This document shows, piece by piece, positions 43,244 to 54,105 of a stretch of DNA of 64,000 nucleotides. This DNA is from Alkalimonas amylolytica (GTDB lineage Bacteria; Pseudomonadota; Gammaproteobacteria; Enterobacterales; Alteromonadaceae). The stretch is from assembly GCF_900107845.1 (NCBI RefSeq), contig NZ_FNRM01000001.1, positions 615,209 through 679,208 of the forward strand, written 5' to 3'. The translations under genes were made by a program, and so were the position numbers. The first letter of the stretch is position 1, and each line of letters opens with the position of its first letter. The notes under the pieces are model-generated. The model was not told the DNA's origin and searched no databases. It saw nothing but the letters and a program-made list of their open reading frames with translations.

Positions 43244-45133
43244 ATGAGTTCAGACTGGCAACCCAATGCCATTCAAGCCCAAGCCTCTGAACCGCAGAGC
43301 ATCCAGTTACTGCGTGTTCGGCGTTTACTGCAAATCTCTGGTGCAACCTTGTTTGGCTTGCTGCTGGCAATGTCAGTAGCTTCAGGCATGACGCAATGGA
43401 TGCTCCTGCTAGGCAGCAGCTGTCTTGCCATCGCCTTTTTGGCCGCTTGGAAGCAGCGTCCCTTGCTTGCTGCTTATGTCCTGCTTTGGTCGATGGCACT
43501 AATGCTCACAGGTCTGGCCCTGGTATCCGGGGGGATCCGAGATCTGGCGGTGGTCGGTTATCCCGGCGTACTGGTATTTGCCGCTATTTTAGGCAGCCGC
43601 AACCTGTTTCTGTCCTTGCTAAGCTTTATCCTCCTTGCTGCCGTCAGTATGGGATATGCCAGCATGCAAGGCTGGTTCACCCCGTTTTTACCCGATGACA
43701 GCTGGCGTCAGGTGCTGTATGTGAGCTTAATTCTCAGCATCACCGGATTTAGTGTGCTATTGATGGCGCAGGATCTGCACCGCTCACTAAGGGCGCTACA
43801 GGCAGAAAATAAGCGCGTGCGAGATACCCAGCAACAATTACAGCGTCTGGCAATGCACGACAAACTGACCGACTTACCCAACCGTACACTCTGTGAGGAG
43901 CTGTTTCGCACCATGCAGGCACAGTGCCTGCAACAACAACAGCGCCTGGCGTTGTTATTCCTGGATCTGGATAACTTTAAACCCGTAAATGACGCCCTGG
44001 GTCATGCTGCCGGTGATGTATTGTTACAGCAGCTGGCTGAACGTTTGCAGTCGGAGCTTAGCACGCAGGCGGTACTCTGCCGTTTTGGCGGGGATGAATT
44101 TATGGTGCTCTGCCCGGCAGATGCGGATGATGCGCCTTTGGCCGATCTGGCCGACCGTTTGCTTAAGCAGACTACCGAGCCATTTACCCTGATGCAAACC
44201 AAAGTAGAAGTTTCAGGTTCTATTGGAATTGTCAGCGCACCAACCGATGGCATTGAGTTCCATGTCTTGTGTCGCAAAGTGGATCTGGCCATGTACAGCG
44301 CCAAAGAGCAAGGGCGTAATACCTGGCGCTTTTACAGTGATGTGATGGATCAAGCCAATACCGACAAGTTTAATTTGCTGCAGCGCATCCGCGATGCGCT
44401 GAAAAACAACGAATTTAAGCTCTATTACCAACCAAAAATCGACCTGCAACATCAACAGGTGCAGGGTGCAGAAGCCCTACTGCGCTGGCCTCAGAATGAT
44501 GGCAGTTTTATCAACCCGGCAGAAGTCATCGAGCTGGCAGAATACAGTGGTCTCATTCTTGAACTGGGTGCCTGGGTTTTGCAACAGGCTTGCAACGACT
44601 GCCAGCAATGGCGACAACTTGGATTTCCAGATGTAAAAGTAGCGGTCAATTTATCACCGATTCAGTTTCGCGACGGCAGGCTGGAGCACACGGTGCTGGA
44701 TGCACTGCGACAAAGCGGCTTACCACCCTCAGCGCTGGAGCTGGAGCTTACCGAGTCCTTGTTGATTGACAACAGTGACTTTGTGCAGCAACAACTGAGC
44801 AGCCTCGGCGCTTTAGGCATTAGCTTCGCCATTGATGACTTTGGCACCGGCTACTCCAACTTGGGGTATCTGCGTCAGTTTAATGCCTCCAGCCTGAAAG
44901 TGGATAAATCCTTTATCAGCTCTTTGTCGATATCGCTGCGGGATGAGCCCTTGGTACGCGCCATCATTCAACTGGCAAAAAGTCTGGAGCTAAGCACGGT
45001 GGCAGAAGGAGTGGAAGATGATGCCACCTTTCAGCTGTTAAAACAGCTGGGCTGCGATGCAGCTCAGGGATATTTGTGGTCCGCGGCTTTACCACCCGAT
45101 CAATTTACCCGCTATCTGCAAAAGCAGCGTTAA
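43244..45133 (+). CDS. GGDEF-EAL membrane protein for cyclic di-GMP
   Basis: The N-terminal 190 residues contain about five hydrophobic segments and serve as a sensor. A GGDEF domain follows, with an intact GGDEF at residues 282-286, then an EAL domain with an intact Glu-Ala-Leu at 410-412 (GAEALLRW) and DDFGTGYSNL, the metal site. Both catalytic signatures are kept, so it could make and degrade c-di-GMP; direction is not predictable. It lies after an orphan solute-binding protein, 68 bases apart, on the same strand. Confidence 0.94.
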   Translation: MSSDWQPNAIQAQASEPQSIQLLRVRRLLQISGATLFGLLLAMSVASGMTQWMLLLGSSCLAIAFLAAWKQRPLLAAYVLLWSMALMLTGLALVSGGIRDLAVVGYPGVLVFAAILGSRNLFLSLLSFILLAAVSMGYASMQGWFTPFLPDDSWRQVLYVSLILSITGFSVLLMAQDLHRSLRALQAENKRVRDTQQQLQRLAMHDKLTDLPNRTLCEELFRTMQAQCLQQQQRLALLFLDLDNFKPVNDALGHAAGDVLLQQLAERLQSELSTQAVLCRFGGDEFMVLCPADADDAPLADLADRLLKQTTEPFTLMQTKVEVSGSIGIVSAPTDGIEFHVLCRKVDLAMYSAKEQGRNTWRFYSDVMDQANTDKFNLLQRIRDALKNNEFKLYYQPKIDLQHQQVQGAEALLRWPQNDGSFINPAEVIELAEYSGLILELGAWVLQQACNDCQQWRQLGFPDVKVAVNLSPIQFRDGRLEHTVLDALRQSGLPPSALELELTESLLIDNSDFVQQQLSSLGALGISFAIDDFGTGYSNLGYLRQFNASSLKVDKSFISSLSISLRDEPLVRAIIQLAKSLELSTVAEGVEDDATFQLLKQLGCDAAQGYLWSAALPPDQFTRYLQKQR

Positions 45134-45181
45134 AATCTGTTGTCGGTAATCACCGGATATTTTAAGGTAGGACAAAATTCA

Positions 45182-45811
45182 ATGTCAGAGAAAACCATGC
45201 GCTTAGTTGCTGTGTTCTTTACCGGGCTGTTGCTGTCAGGCTGCGCCACTTTAAGCAAAGATGAGTGCCTGCAAGCCGACTGGCAGACGCTGGGCTATGC
45301 CGATGGCGTTCAAGGTCGCTCGCCAGCGCGTATCGATACCTACCGCCAAGACTGTGCTAAACACCAAATTGTACCGGATCTGGCCCTGTATCAGCGTGGT
45401 CATCGACAGGGTTTGCAACTATTTTGCCGCACCAGCAATGGTTATGAGTTTGGCCGCAAAGGCCAGAGCTATCAGGGCGTTTGTCAGGGGGAGGCCGAAG
45501 TCGACTTTTTACTGGGTTTTGATGCTGGCAGACGAATTTTCCTGCTGGAGCAACAAGCGCAGCAGACCGAACGCAGCCTGGCACAACATGAACGGGACCA
45601 TCAGCAGCTGGCACAGACTATCACAGAAAAAGAAGCGCTGATGTTTGGCGATGGGCAAACCCCGGAAGGCCGCCAGCAATTGTATCGGGAAATCAGTCAG
45701 CACCGCCAGCAACAGGCGGAGCTACTGCGAACGCGCACCCAGCTTGAGTACCAACTGGCGGGCTTGCAACACCAGATCCTGGAGCTGGAGCAGACTTTTA
45801 GCTTTTACTGA
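45182..45811 (+). CDS. DUF2799 lipoprotein
   Basis: The 209-residue protein has a lipobox (LLLSGCATLS) at the end of a signal peptide, and then the DUF2799 block CLQADWQTLGYADGVQG, YQRGHRQGL. The remaining 90 residues are rich in Gln and Glu and look like a coiled coil. The start at 45182 is chosen because it leads directly to the lipoprotein signal; an upstream ATG at 45140 does not. It follows the GGDEF-EAL gene by 48 bases. Function unknown. Confidence 0.85.
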   Translation: MSEKTMRLVAVFFTGLLLSGCATLSKDECLQADWQTLGYADGVQGRSPARIDTYRQDCAKHQIVPDLALYQRGHRQGLQLFCRTSNGYEFGRKGQSYQGVCQGEAEVDFLLGFDAGRRIFLLEQQAQQTERSLAQHERDHQQLAQTITEKEALMFGDGQTPEGRQQLYREISQHRQQQAELLRTRTQLEYQLAGLQHQILELEQTFSFY

Positions 45812-46869
45812 GCCATGGCCTGGCTGGCAGATGCCAGCCGTGGGTACACCACCATGTGATCCAGATCGAGCCGGATGCCAATCATCTCGCCAACCGCGTG
45901 GTTGTGATGGCTCAAAGCCAGACAGTAGACCTGATCACCGCTTTGTAGCTCCAGGCTGTACAGGATATGCGAGCCACGAAAGGACTTTTCCAGCACCTTT
46001 GCGGTAACGCCACTGTCATCATCGTGCACGATATCATCCGGTCGAATCAACACGTCAACCAAATCGCCCTGCTGCAAGCCTGGCTGGTAACTCTGGCGAA
46101 AGATGCCAAACGAGGTTTTCACCTGCTGCGTATCCAGCATCTGGCCAGCCAGCAGCACGCCGCGGCCAATAAAGTCGGCTACGAAGCGATTCACCGGTTT
46201 ATGGTACAACTCATAGGGCGTGGCCCATTGTTGCATGCGGCCATGTTCCATCACACCGATCAAGTCCGCCATGGTAAAGGCTTCAAATTGATCGTGTGTC
46301 ACCATCACGGCGGTCATCTGTTCGTGCTTTAAGATCTGGCGGATATCCCGCGCCAGAGACTCACGCAGGTCTGCATCCAGGCTGGAGAAGGGCTCATCCA
46401 GCAGCAAGACTTCTGGCTTAGGTGCAATGGCACGTGCCAGTGCAATACGTTGCTGCTGGCCACCGGAGAGCTGGTGAATGTAGCGCCCGGCTAAGTCGGG
46501 CAAGCCAACCAGTTGCAATAACTCCCGAATGCGCAACTGACTCGCGCTTCGGCTTAAATGCTTTAAGCCAAAACCAATATTCTGTGCCACCGTTAAATGG
46601 GGGAATAAAGCAAAATCCTGAAACACCATACCCAGCTGCCGCTGCTCAGGTGGGCACTGCACACCGGGCGCACTGACCACCCCCTGCGCTAAACTAATTT
46701 TTCCACTGGCGACCGGCTCAAAACCAGCAATGGCACGCAGTAAGGTGGTTTTTCCACAGCCAGAAGGACCAACCAGACAACCGATTTGGCCCTTTGATAA
46801 CGACAGATTGATGTCTTTCACCACGGTATGGGGGCCATAGGCCACCGCAAGTTGTTCCAGTACCAGCAT
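45805..46869 (-). CDS. fbpC: Ferric iron ABC transporter ATP-binding protein
   Basis: The ATPase has Walker A GPSGCGKTT, signature LSGGQQQRIALARAI, and Walker B LLLDEPFSSLD, then a C-terminal TOBE-like regulatory domain, as in FbpC/PotA transporters. It is the last of three genes (binding protein, permease, ATPase), with 12 bases separating it from the permease. It ends in a few-base overlap with the convergent lipoprotein gene. The iron assignment is from the substrate-binding protein type and the Fur-like site. Confidence 0.93.
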   Translation of the reverse strand: MLVLEQLAVAYGPHTVVKDINLSLSKGQIGCLVGPSGCGKTTLLRAIAGFEPVASGKISLAQGVVSAPGVQCPPEQRQLGMVFQDFALFPHLTVAQNIGFGLKHLSRSASQLRIRELLQLVGLPDLAGRYIHQLSGGQQQRIALARAIAPKPEVLLLDEPFSSLDADLRESLARDIRQILKHEQMTAVMVTHDQFEAFTMADLIGVMEHGRMQQWATPYELYHKPVNRFVADFIGRGVLLAGQMLDTQQVKTSFGIFRQSYQPGLQQGDLVDVLIRPDDIVHDDDSGVTAKVLEKSFRGSHILYSLELQSGDQVYCLALSHHNHAVGEMIGIRLDLDHMVVYPRLASASQAMAQ

Positions 46870-46881
46870 TTTTGGTCCGCT

Positions 46882-48528
46882 TTAGTGGACCCGCTCCATC
46901 GAACGGGCCAGAATAATCACAGGCAATAACCCCACCAACACGATGGCCAGTGCCGATAAGGAAGCATCGGCCAAGCGCTCATCCGAGGCCAGTTCAAACG
47001 TCCTTACAGCCAAAGTGTTGAAATTAAAAGGCCGAAGGATCAAGGTAGCTGGCAGCTCCTTGAGCACATCAACAAACACCAGCAATAACGCCGTTAATAC
47101 ACTACCACGCAACAAAGGCACATGCACCCGCCATAGCACCTGGCGCGGTGAGCAACCAAGCGAGCGGGCCGCTTGATCCATATTGGGCCGGATGCGCTGC
47201 AAACCGGCCTCCACGCTGTGCAGCGACACCGCCAAAAACCGGACGCTGTAAGCCAGCAGCAATGCGAACAAAGTGCCGGAAAACAGCAAACCGGTCCGCA
47301 CACCAAACCACTGCTCTGCCAACAAGTCGATATGGCGATCCAACAAAGCCAGTGGCAGCATTACGCCAATGGCAATTACAGTACCAGGAATAGCGTACCC
47401 CAGTGCCGCCAGCCGAACGGGCACCAGCACTAGCCAGTCGCGACGCAAGCGTCTGGCATAGGCAAAGATCACCGCCAGCAGCACAGCCAACAAAGCTGCC
47501 AAGGCCGCAAGCGAAAAGCTGTTCCACACCAACTGCATAAAACGCTCATCCAAGGTCTGCTGCCAGGTGGCCCAGGCCCACCAGCTCAATTGCACCGCAG
47601 GCACCACAAAGCCAAACAGCAATGGCAGCAAACACAGCGCCAGCACCATCAGTCCTCGCCCACCTCTTAGCTCTTTACGCGGAGCCCGGCTGTCTTTTTG
47701 TCCTTGATGATAATAGCGAATTTTGCGGCGGGACCATTGCTCAAGCACCAGTAAAAACAGCACAAAACTGGTCAGCATGGCCGCCAACTGAGCCGCTGCC
47801 AGGCTGTTATTGAGGCCAAACCAGGTACGGAAAATGCCGGTAGTAAAGGTATCGACACCAAAATACTGCACGGTGCCGTAATCAGCAAAGGCTTCCATCA
47901 TTGCCAGGGCCGTCCCGGTTAAAATGGCCGGCCGGGCCAATGGCAAGGCCACCTGCCAGAAATGCTGTCGGGTGGTGAGGCCTAGGGTGCGACTGGCTTC
48001 CTGCAACGAGGCAGCCTGCTCACGAAAACCATTGCGTGCCAGCATATACACATAGGGATACAGCACCAACGACAACATCAGAATGGCGCCGCCTAACGAA
48101 CGGATTTCGGGAAACCAGTAATCGCCATAGCGCCAGTCAAACCAGGCACGTAATTGCGTCTGCACCGGGCCGGCAAAGTCCAGCAAACCGGTGTAGGTAT
48201 AGGCGATGATGTAAGCGGGAATGGACAGTGGCAACAACAGCATCCACTCAAGCAAGCGGCGGCCGGGGAACTCGTACTGCGACACCAGCCAGGCGCTGCC
48301 AGTGCCCAGAAATAGCGCACCGAAACCCACGCCAAAAGCCAGCAGCAGCGAGTTGCTGATATAGAGCCAGAGCACAGTCTGACGCAGATGCGACCACACC
48401 TCCCACTGCGGTTGCAGCAGACTTAGTAGAATCACCAGTACCGGCACAGCAAGCAGGCTGGCGGGTAACAACACCAGCCAGCGCCAGGGGTCTGGTCGCC
48501 ACTTCATCGGGTTCAATACTGCTCGCAC
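46882..48528 (-). CDS. fbpB: Ferric iron ABC transporter permease
   Basis: The 548-residue permease has two copies of the binding-protein-dependent transport domain, each with an EAA-like loop (EASRTLGLTTRQHFWQVALPLARPAI and QAARSLGCSPRQVLWRVHVPL in parts), and about 12 membrane segments. This fused layout is typical of FbpB-like iron permeases. It is between the binding protein (25 bases upstream) and the ATPase. Confidence 0.93.
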   Translation of the reverse strand: MRAVLNPMKWRPDPWRWLVLLPASLLAVPVLVILLSLLQPQWEVWSHLRQTVLWLYISNSLLLAFGVGFGALFLGTGSAWLVSQYEFPGRRLLEWMLLLPLSIPAYIIAYTYTGLLDFAGPVQTQLRAWFDWRYGDYWFPEIRSLGGAILMLSLVLYPYVYMLARNGFREQAASLQEASRTLGLTTRQHFWQVALPLARPAILTGTALAMMEAFADYGTVQYFGVDTFTTGIFRTWFGLNNSLAAAQLAAMLTSFVLFLLVLEQWSRRKIRYYHQGQKDSRAPRKELRGGRGLMVLALCLLPLLFGFVVPAVQLSWWAWATWQQTLDERFMQLVWNSFSLAALAALLAVLLAVIFAYARRLRRDWLVLVPVRLAALGYAIPGTVIAIGVMLPLALLDRHIDLLAEQWFGVRTGLLFSGTLFALLLAYSVRFLAVSLHSVEAGLQRIRPNMDQAARSLGCSPRQVLWRVHVPLLRGSVLTALLLVFVDVLKELPATLILRPFNFNTLAVRTFELASDERLADASLSALAIVLVGLLPVIILARSMERVH

Positions 48529-48553
48529 TTAGGCCCTCGGTTCGAGATAGGCA

Positions 48554-49573
48554 CTAGCGCCAACGAGCCCGATCCATTAAACGCAGAGCTTCTGCATTCA
48601 ACTCACCCAAACGCTCAAGTGGCAAAGTATCGGCTGTAAAATCACCATAGGACTGCAAGGCTTCGCTGTATGCTACCCCGGGACGCACCGGGTATTCATG
48701 GTTGGCTTCGGCATACCATTGCTGCGCGTTTTCACCGAGCATAAACTCCAGTAGTTGCAGTGCAGCAGCAGGATTGGGGGCATGCACAGCGACGCCTGCG
48801 CCAGAAATATTAATGTGTGCACCTCTTCCGTCTTGCTCTGGCCAGTAGACCCCAATGCTGGCTGCCGCTTGTTGATCGCGCGGATCATTTATCATTCCAG
48901 CCAGATAATAAGTATTGGCAATCGCCAGATCGCAGACGCCAGCAGCCAGGGCCCGAATTTGGTCGCGATCGCCACCACGCGGTGGTCGGGCAAAGTTTTG
49001 TACCAGGCCACGCACCCACTGCTCGGTCGCAGCGGTACCATCATGCGCCAGTTTGGCAGCCACCATCGACTGGTTGTAAATATGGCCAGAGCTACGCACA
49101 CAAATCCTGCCACGCCACCGTTCTGCCGTGAGATCCGAAAGCTCTGCTTTATCGGCTTCACTCAGACGCCCCTTGGCATACATCACCGGCCGGGCCCGCA
49201 CGGTTAAGCCAAACCAGTAGCCGGCTTCATCACGCAAGTGGGCCGGGATAGCTTGCTGCAACAGCTCAGAGCTTTGAGGCTGCAGTAGTTGCTGCTGTTT
49301 AGCGCGGTACAAACGGCCAACATCGGTGGTGATCAGTAAATCGGCCGGGCTGTTACGTCCTTCGCTGGCAATACGGGTGATCAATTCATCGGCATTGCCG
49401 GTTATCAAATTAACCCGTATCCCTGTGCTGGCATTAAACTCATCCAGTACCGGCTTAATCAGCTCCTCCTGGCGCGCTGAATAGACATTAACTTCAGCAC
49501 TGAACACCGCAGCACTCTGGCTGGCAAGCGACAACAAGGCACTGCAACACAACACCATCGAAACAAGACGCAT
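48554..49573 (-). CDS. fbpA: Ferric iron-binding periplasmic protein
   Basis: The protein resembles FbpA/FutA: a signal peptide from 49573 (MRLVSMVLCCSALLSL), AEVNVYSARQEELIKPVLDEF, then STGIRVNLITGNADELI, and the tandem Tyr region NTYYLAGM that binds Fe(III) in the family. The start at 49573 has GGAGC 6 bases upstream; a longer frame begins at 49648 but would overlap the Fur-like box. It is the first gene of the fbpABC-type operon. Confidence 0.92.
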   Translation of the reverse strand: MRLVSMVLCCSALLSLASQSAAVFSAEVNVYSARQEELIKPVLDEFNASTGIRVNLITGNADELITRIASEGRNSPADLLITTDVGRLYRAKQQQLLQPQSSELLQQAIPAHLRDEAGYWFGLTVRARPVMYAKGRLSEADKAELSDLTAERWRGRICVRSSGHIYNQSMVAAKLAHDGTAATEQWVRGLVQNFARPPRGGDRDQIRALAAGVCDLAIANTYYLAGMINDPRDQQAAASIGVYWPEQDGRGAHINISGAGVAVHAPNPAAALQLLEFMLGENAQQWYAEANHEYPVRPGVAYSEALQSYGDFTADTLPLERLGELNAEALRLMDRARWR

Positions 49574-49628
49574 AGGAAGCTCCGTTCTGAACAAACTGAC
49601 AGCACAAACAATGGCGGCAAGTATAAAC

Positions 49629-49651
49629 CTAATGAGAACCATTCTCAATAT
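49629..49651. promoter_or_regulatory. Fur-box-like site
   Basis: TGAGAACCATTCTCA (49633-49647) is an inverted repeat close to the Fur 7-1-7 core (TGATAATNATTATCA), with AT-rich flanks. It lies about 60 bases upstream of the iron-binding protein gene and fits iron repression. Confidence 0.7.
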
Positions 49652-49770
49652 TGTTTTGATACTCTATTGGTGTTACTCAGCGATGTTTTTATTGCATTAA
49701 TCGCGGTACCTTACGCTAAGTCCGATAGCTGTGGTAGGCTGCTCATTGTTGATGATTGACGTGAGTTTGC

Positions 49771-50823
49771 ATGAAGATAGTTCATTTGATCCTGACCACC
49801 CGCTTTGCTGGCAGCGAACGCTATGCAGTCGAGCTGGCCAATGCCCAGGCCGAGCAGCATGAGGTCTATCTGATTCTGCGTAAGGTAGCAGCTGAGCAAA
49901 GACCGGATGCTATAGCGCACCGGGTCAGCCAAAACGTGCGGATCATGCTGGTGCATGACTTTGCGCTGTTCTCGCACTTTCAAATCCGCGCTTTACTCAA
50001 AAAAATCCAACCCGATGTAGCCCATGCCCATTTAAGCCGCGGTTGCCGGGCACTGGCCAGCTTGCCAGCCAGTGCCATGCTGCGTACCGCCACCTTGCAT
50101 ATTCATTACAAACCGCAGCAACATGCCAAACTGGATGCGCTGATTGCGATAGCCCCGGCGCAACTGGATACATTGCCTGCTACACTGCGCAAACACAGTT
50201 GCCATCTTGATAACTGGACGCACGCTTTGCCGGTAGACCGACAGCAAGGACTGCTCCTGCGTCAGCAACACCAGATCCCGGATCAGCATCTGGTCTTGGG
50301 TAGTTTAGGCCGGGTCGAGGCCAGCAAAGGTACTGAAACCCTGATTAAGGCCTTTCTAAATACCAGACTGGACAATACCACTCTGGTCATAGTGGGCCAG
50401 GGCAAGGACTGGTCCGTATTGCAACAAAAATATGGTCAGCAGCCAAATCTGCGGTTGGTTGGTTTTAGCGAACAGCCGCAAGCCTGGCTGGCGGGCTTTG
50501 ATTGCTTTGTCAGCGCAGCCCGTTCTGAGCCTTTTGGCCTGGTGTTTCTGGAAGCTATGGTCGCAGGCCTGCCAATCATCGCGACCAAAACCCAGGGAGC
50601 CTGCCATCTGGCAGATTACTTTCCCTACCCATTAGTTGAGGTGGATGATGAAGCTGGCCTTGGCGCCGCATTACACCACTTTGCTGAGAAGCCACTGCCA
50701 CGCCTGCAGTACGATATGCTGGCATTTAATTATGAGGCTCAGGTTGCCAAGGTTGAGCAGTTTTATCAACAGCAGCGGGCTCGTCTTGCTGAGGTCCGAG
50801 GCGGTAAAGCTCTGCCGGGCTGA
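49771..50823 (+). CDS. Glycosyltransferase, GT4 family
   Basis: The 350-residue protein has the GT-B fold signs: MKIVHLILTTRFAGSERYAVELAN at the N-terminus (sugar-acceptor domain) and SLGRVEASKGTETLIKAF, then ARSEPFGLVFLEAMVAGLPIIATKTQG with the E-x7-E motif that binds the nucleotide-sugar. No other polysaccharide genes flank it. It is likely for a surface glycan or LPS core; acceptor unknown. Confidence 0.88.
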   Translation: MKIVHLILTTRFAGSERYAVELANAQAEQHEVYLILRKVAAEQRPDAIAHRVSQNVRIMLVHDFALFSHFQIRALLKKIQPDVAHAHLSRGCRALASLPASAMLRTATLHIHYKPQQHAKLDALIAIAPAQLDTLPATLRKHSCHLDNWTHALPVDRQQGLLLRQQHQIPDQHLVLGSLGRVEASKGTETLIKAFLNTRLDNTTLVIVGQGKDWSVLQQKYGQQPNLRLVGFSEQPQAWLAGFDCFVSAARSEPFGLVFLEAMVAGLPIIATKTQGACHLADYFPYPLVEVDDEAGLGAALHHFAEKPLPRLQYDMLAFNYEAQVAKVEQFYQQQRARLAEVRGGKALPG

Positions 50824-50906
50824 GTTCGGCATAGCTAGCAAGCCTATAGAAATTAAGCCATAATACAATTCGTTATACACTGTGTGAGTGTTTTAAGGAG
50901 CGACAC

Positions 50907-53321
50907 ATGATGCTGATAGCCGTGCTGTCATGCTTTATTTTAGCCTGTTTTGCCCCCTGGCTGCATCGGCTGGGTGGTCGTCATAGCGGCTGGTTGCTGG
51001 CACTTTTGCCAGCCACTCTGTTTGCCTATTTCGCCAGCATGTTGCCGACGATTAGCCAAGGTCAAAGCCTGCAATTTGCCTACGCCTGGTTTCCTGGCAT
51101 GGGTATTCAACTGAGCTTTCTGGTCGATGGCCTATCCTTACTCTTTGCCCTGCTGATCACCGGCATTGGCTTCTTTATCCTGGCCTACGGTGGTCGCTAT
51201 CTGGAAAAACACAAGGATCTGGGGCGCTTTTTCGTGTTTTTGCTCGGCTTTATGGGTTCCATGCTGGGTGTGGTGTTATCCGATAACCTGATCAGTTTGT
51301 TCGTGTTTTGGGAGCTGACCACCGTCACCTCCTTTATGCTGATTGGCTTTAACCATGAGCAGGAAGACGCCCGCAAAAAAGCTCATCAGGGATTAATGAT
51401 CACTGTGATGGGTGGCCTGGCGCTGATGACTGGTTTTATTATGCTGGGCATGGCCGCGGGCAGTTATGAGCTCAGCACCATTCTGAACAGCGATGGCTTG
51501 ACCGAGCATGCGCTTTATCTACCTATGTTGCTGCTGATATTGCTAGGCGCTTTTACCAAGTCGGCCCAGGCACCGTTTCATTTCTGGCTGCCCAACGCAA
51601 TGGCAGCGCCTACACCGGTATCGGCTTATCTGCACTCAGCCACCATGGTGAAAGCCGGAGTTTACCTGCTGGCACGGCTCAATCCTGGTCTTGGCGGTAC
51701 TGATACCTGGCTGCTGATGCTGACCCTGTTCGGTGCTTTAACCATGTTGACCGGCATTTTCCTCGCCAGTCGCGCTACTGGCGTCAAAAAGGTGCTGGCC
51801 TACTCCACTGTGATGGCCCTGGGTACGCTAACCATGTTGCTGGGCCTTGGCACCGAAACGGCTGCATTAGCCGCAGTGACCTTTTTACTGGCGCATGCGC
51901 TCTACAAAGGGGCGCTCTTTATGGTGGCTGGCATTCTGGATCACTCCGCCGGGGTCAAAGACTTTACCCAGGCTGGCGGCTTACGCCACAGCATGCCAAA
52001 AACCACGGTAGTGGCGGTATTGGCCTCCCTCTCCTTGGCAGGCATTATTCCGCTATTTGGCTTTGTTGGTAAAGAGTTGCTGCTGGAAGCCGTGCTCAGC
52101 GCTTCCAAATGGCACATTGGCCTGACCATCGCTACGGTGATTGCCAATATCCTGGTGGTTCTGGTCGCAGCCATCGTTGCGTTACAACCCTGGTTTGGTG
52201 CCGTGGTTGAAACCCCTAAAAAACCGCACGACCCGGATATTGCTTTATTGATTGGACCGGCCGTACTTGCCACTTTGGGACTGGTGTTTGGCCTGATGCC
52301 TTTTATTGCCGATAAGGGCCTATTGGCAGCAGCCGCTGGCGCTGTCTATGGTCAACCGGTTGAGCTCTACCTGGCGCTCTGGCACGGTATCAATCTACCA
52401 CTGATGCTCAGCCTGAGCAGTCTGCTGCTTGGCTTGTTGCTGTTTAAAGTCTGGAGCGGCTGGCGTCAGTTGACCAACTTTATGCACAGTGCCGAAAAAA
52501 TTGGTCCTGAAGTGGTGTATGAGCGCCTGATGCTTGGCATGACCCAGTTTGCCGCCTGGCAGACGAATACGCTGCAAAACGGCTACCTCCGTAACTACCT
52601 GATCACCACCCTTGGCACCGTGATTATTGTGGTGGGCTGGGCTTTATTGCGGGTCAACCAACTGGAGTTAAACATCAGCTTCCAGGACATGCGGGTACAT
52701 GAGGTTGCCATTGCAGTGCTGCTTATTTTCTCGGCTCTAATCGCTGTGCTGGTACGCTCTTTCCTGGCGGCAGTGGCCATGTTGGGAGCTTTGGGTTTTG
52801 GTGTTGCGTTGCTCTATGTCTTCTTCAGTGCCATCGATGTCGGCATCACCCAGGTATTGGTAGAAACCATCACCGTGCTGTTGTTGGTGCTGGTGCTGTA
52901 CCGGCTGCCAGAGTTCCGTAGCCTGTCTTCTACTGCCAACCGGATCCGTGATGCCATCATCGCCGGTATGACCGGACTGCTGATGACCATCCTTATTTTG
53001 GCGATCACTGGCGCCCGCCAGCTGGAAGGAATTTCTGATTACTTTCTGCAAAACAGCGGACCTCTCGGCCATGGGCGCAACATAGTCAATGTTATTTTGG
53101 TGGACTTCCGGGCACTCGATACTCTGGGCGAGATTTTCGTGCTGGCGCTGGTGGCCATCGGCGTTTATGCCATGATCCACTTGCGCACCGGGGCCCTGCC
53201 GGTGACCAACTCGGACCGCCGGGCCGCTTTTAATCTGCGTCGAACGCAAAAGGACAAAGCCAAAGCCGATGCAAAAGCAGAAGCAGACGCAAGCGCTGTA
53301 GCTAGTAAGGGAGAGGAATGA
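50907..53321 (+). CDS. mrpA: Na+/H+ antiporter subunit A (Mrp/Mnh)
   Basis: First gene of a complete seven-gene Mrp antiporter operon, which exchanges Na+ for H+ in salt and alkaline conditions. The 804-residue protein contains the NuoL-like core with [42 protein letters not shown] and [16 protein letters not shown], and a C-terminal extension with further membrane helices. It ends with a Lys/Ala-rich tail. AGGAG lies 6 bases upstream. Its stop overlaps the mrpB start (ATGA). Confidence 0.96.
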   Translation: MMLIAVLSCFILACFAPWLHRLGGRHSGWLLALLPATLFAYFASMLPTISQGQSLQFAYAWFPGMGIQLSFLVDGLSLLFALLITGIGFFILAYGGRYLEKHKDLGRFFVFLLGFMGSMLGVVLSDNLISLFVFWELTTVTSFMLIGFNHEQEDARKKAHQGLMITVMGGLALMTGFIMLGMAAGSYELSTILNSDGLTEHALYLPMLLLILLGAFTKSAQAPFHFWLPNAMAAPTPVSAYLHSATMVKAGVYLLARLNPGLGGTDTWLLMLTLFGALTMLTGIFLASRATGVKKVLAYSTVMALGTLTMLLGLGTETAALAAVTFLLAHALYKGALFMVAGILDHSAGVKDFTQAGGLRHSMPKTTVVAVLASLSLAGIIPLFGFVGKELLLEAVLSASKWHIGLTIATVIANILVVLVAAIVALQPWFGAVVETPKKPHDPDIALLIGPAVLATLGLVFGLMPFIADKGLLAAAAGAVYGQPVELYLALWHGINLPLMLSLSSLLLGLLLFKVWSGWRQLTNFMHSAEKIGPEVVYERLMLGMTQFAAWQTNTLQNGYLRNYLITTLGTVIIVVGWALLRVNQLELNISFQDMRVHEVAIAVLLIFSALIAVLVRSFLAAVAMLGALGFGVALLYVFFSAIDVGITQVLVETITVLLLVLVLYRLPEFRSLSSTANRIRDAIIAGMTGLLMTILILAITGARQLEGISDYFLQNSGPLGHGRNIVNVILVDFRALDTLGEIFVLALVAIGVYAMIHLRTGALPVTNSDRRAAFNLRRTQKDKAKADAKAEADASAVASKGEE

Positions 53322-53764
53322 TGAAACCACGTCGCTTTAACATGCGCTCCTTAATTTTGAATACCGGTAGCTCCTTGCTGCTGCCCTTGCTGGTGTTGTT
53401 TTCACTGTTCCTCCTGTTGCGCGGTCATGATGAGCCAGGAGGTGGCTTTATCGGCGGTCTGGTTGCTGCCGCAGCGGTCGCTTTAAAGCTATTTGCAGAG
53501 GATTACAAAGCCGCCCGTGATATGTTGCGAGTCCACCCATTGCAGTTGGTCGGTATTGGCCTGGTGCTGGCGGCTGTGGCTTCCTTACCACCTTTGTTTG
53601 TCGGGGAGTCTTTCTTTACTGCTCAGTGGTGGAGTCTGGATTTGCCGATTTTTGGTGAGTTAAAGCTAAGTACGCCCTTGCTGTTCGATATTGGTGTCTT
53701 TCTTGGCGTGATAGGCACCGTGCTGACGGTCGTTTTCACTCTGGCGGAGGCAGAACACTCATGA
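53318..53764 (+). CDS. mrpB: Na+/H+ antiporter subunit B (Mrp/Mnh)
   Basis: The 148-residue membrane protein has the MnhB-like opening [32 protein letters not shown] in parts and the conserved [11 protein letters not shown]. Three or four helices follow. It overlaps mrpA and mrpC by four bases at each side, so translation is coupled. Confidence 0.95.
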   Translation: MMKPRRFNMRSLILNTGSSLLLPLLVLFSLFLLLRGHDEPGGGFIGGLVAAAAVALKLFAEDYKAARDMLRVHPLQLVGIGLVLAAVASLPPLFVGESFFTAQWWSLDLPIFGELKLSTPLLFDIGVFLGVIGTVLTVVFTLAEAEHS

Positions 53765-54105
53765 CAACTTTAATGGCTATTTTAATTGGCACCTTCTATG
53801 CGGCTGCCATCTACATGATGCTGCGTCGCTCTGTGGTTAAGTTGGTGATTGGATTAATTTTACTTTCCAATGCCGCCAACCTGTTGATCTTTACCGTAGC
53901 AGGCATGGACAGAGGCATTCCGCCTCTTATCCCAAAAGGGGAACTGCTGATTGAAGGCCCGGCGGCGGATCCGTTGGCGCAAGCGGTCATTCTGACCTCC
54001 ATTGTGATTGGCTTTGGTGTACTGGCTTTTGCTGTGGTGTTGATCCACCGGGCTTGCGAGGTGGTGCAGACCGATGACATGAACGAAATGAAAGGAACCG
54101 ATTGA
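53761..54105 (+). CDS. mrpC: Na+/H+ antiporter subunit C (Mrp/Mnh)
   Basis: NuoK-like small membrane protein of 114 residues, with three helices: [33 protein letters not shown] and [35 protein letters not shown]-like sequence is the family mark. It overlaps mrpB and mrpD. Confidence 0.95.
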   Translation: MTTLMAILIGTFYAAAIYMMLRRSVVKLVIGLILLSNAANLLIFTVAGMDRGIPPLIPKGELLIEGPAADPLAQAVILTSIVIGFGVLAFAVVLIHRACEVVQTDDMNEMKGTD

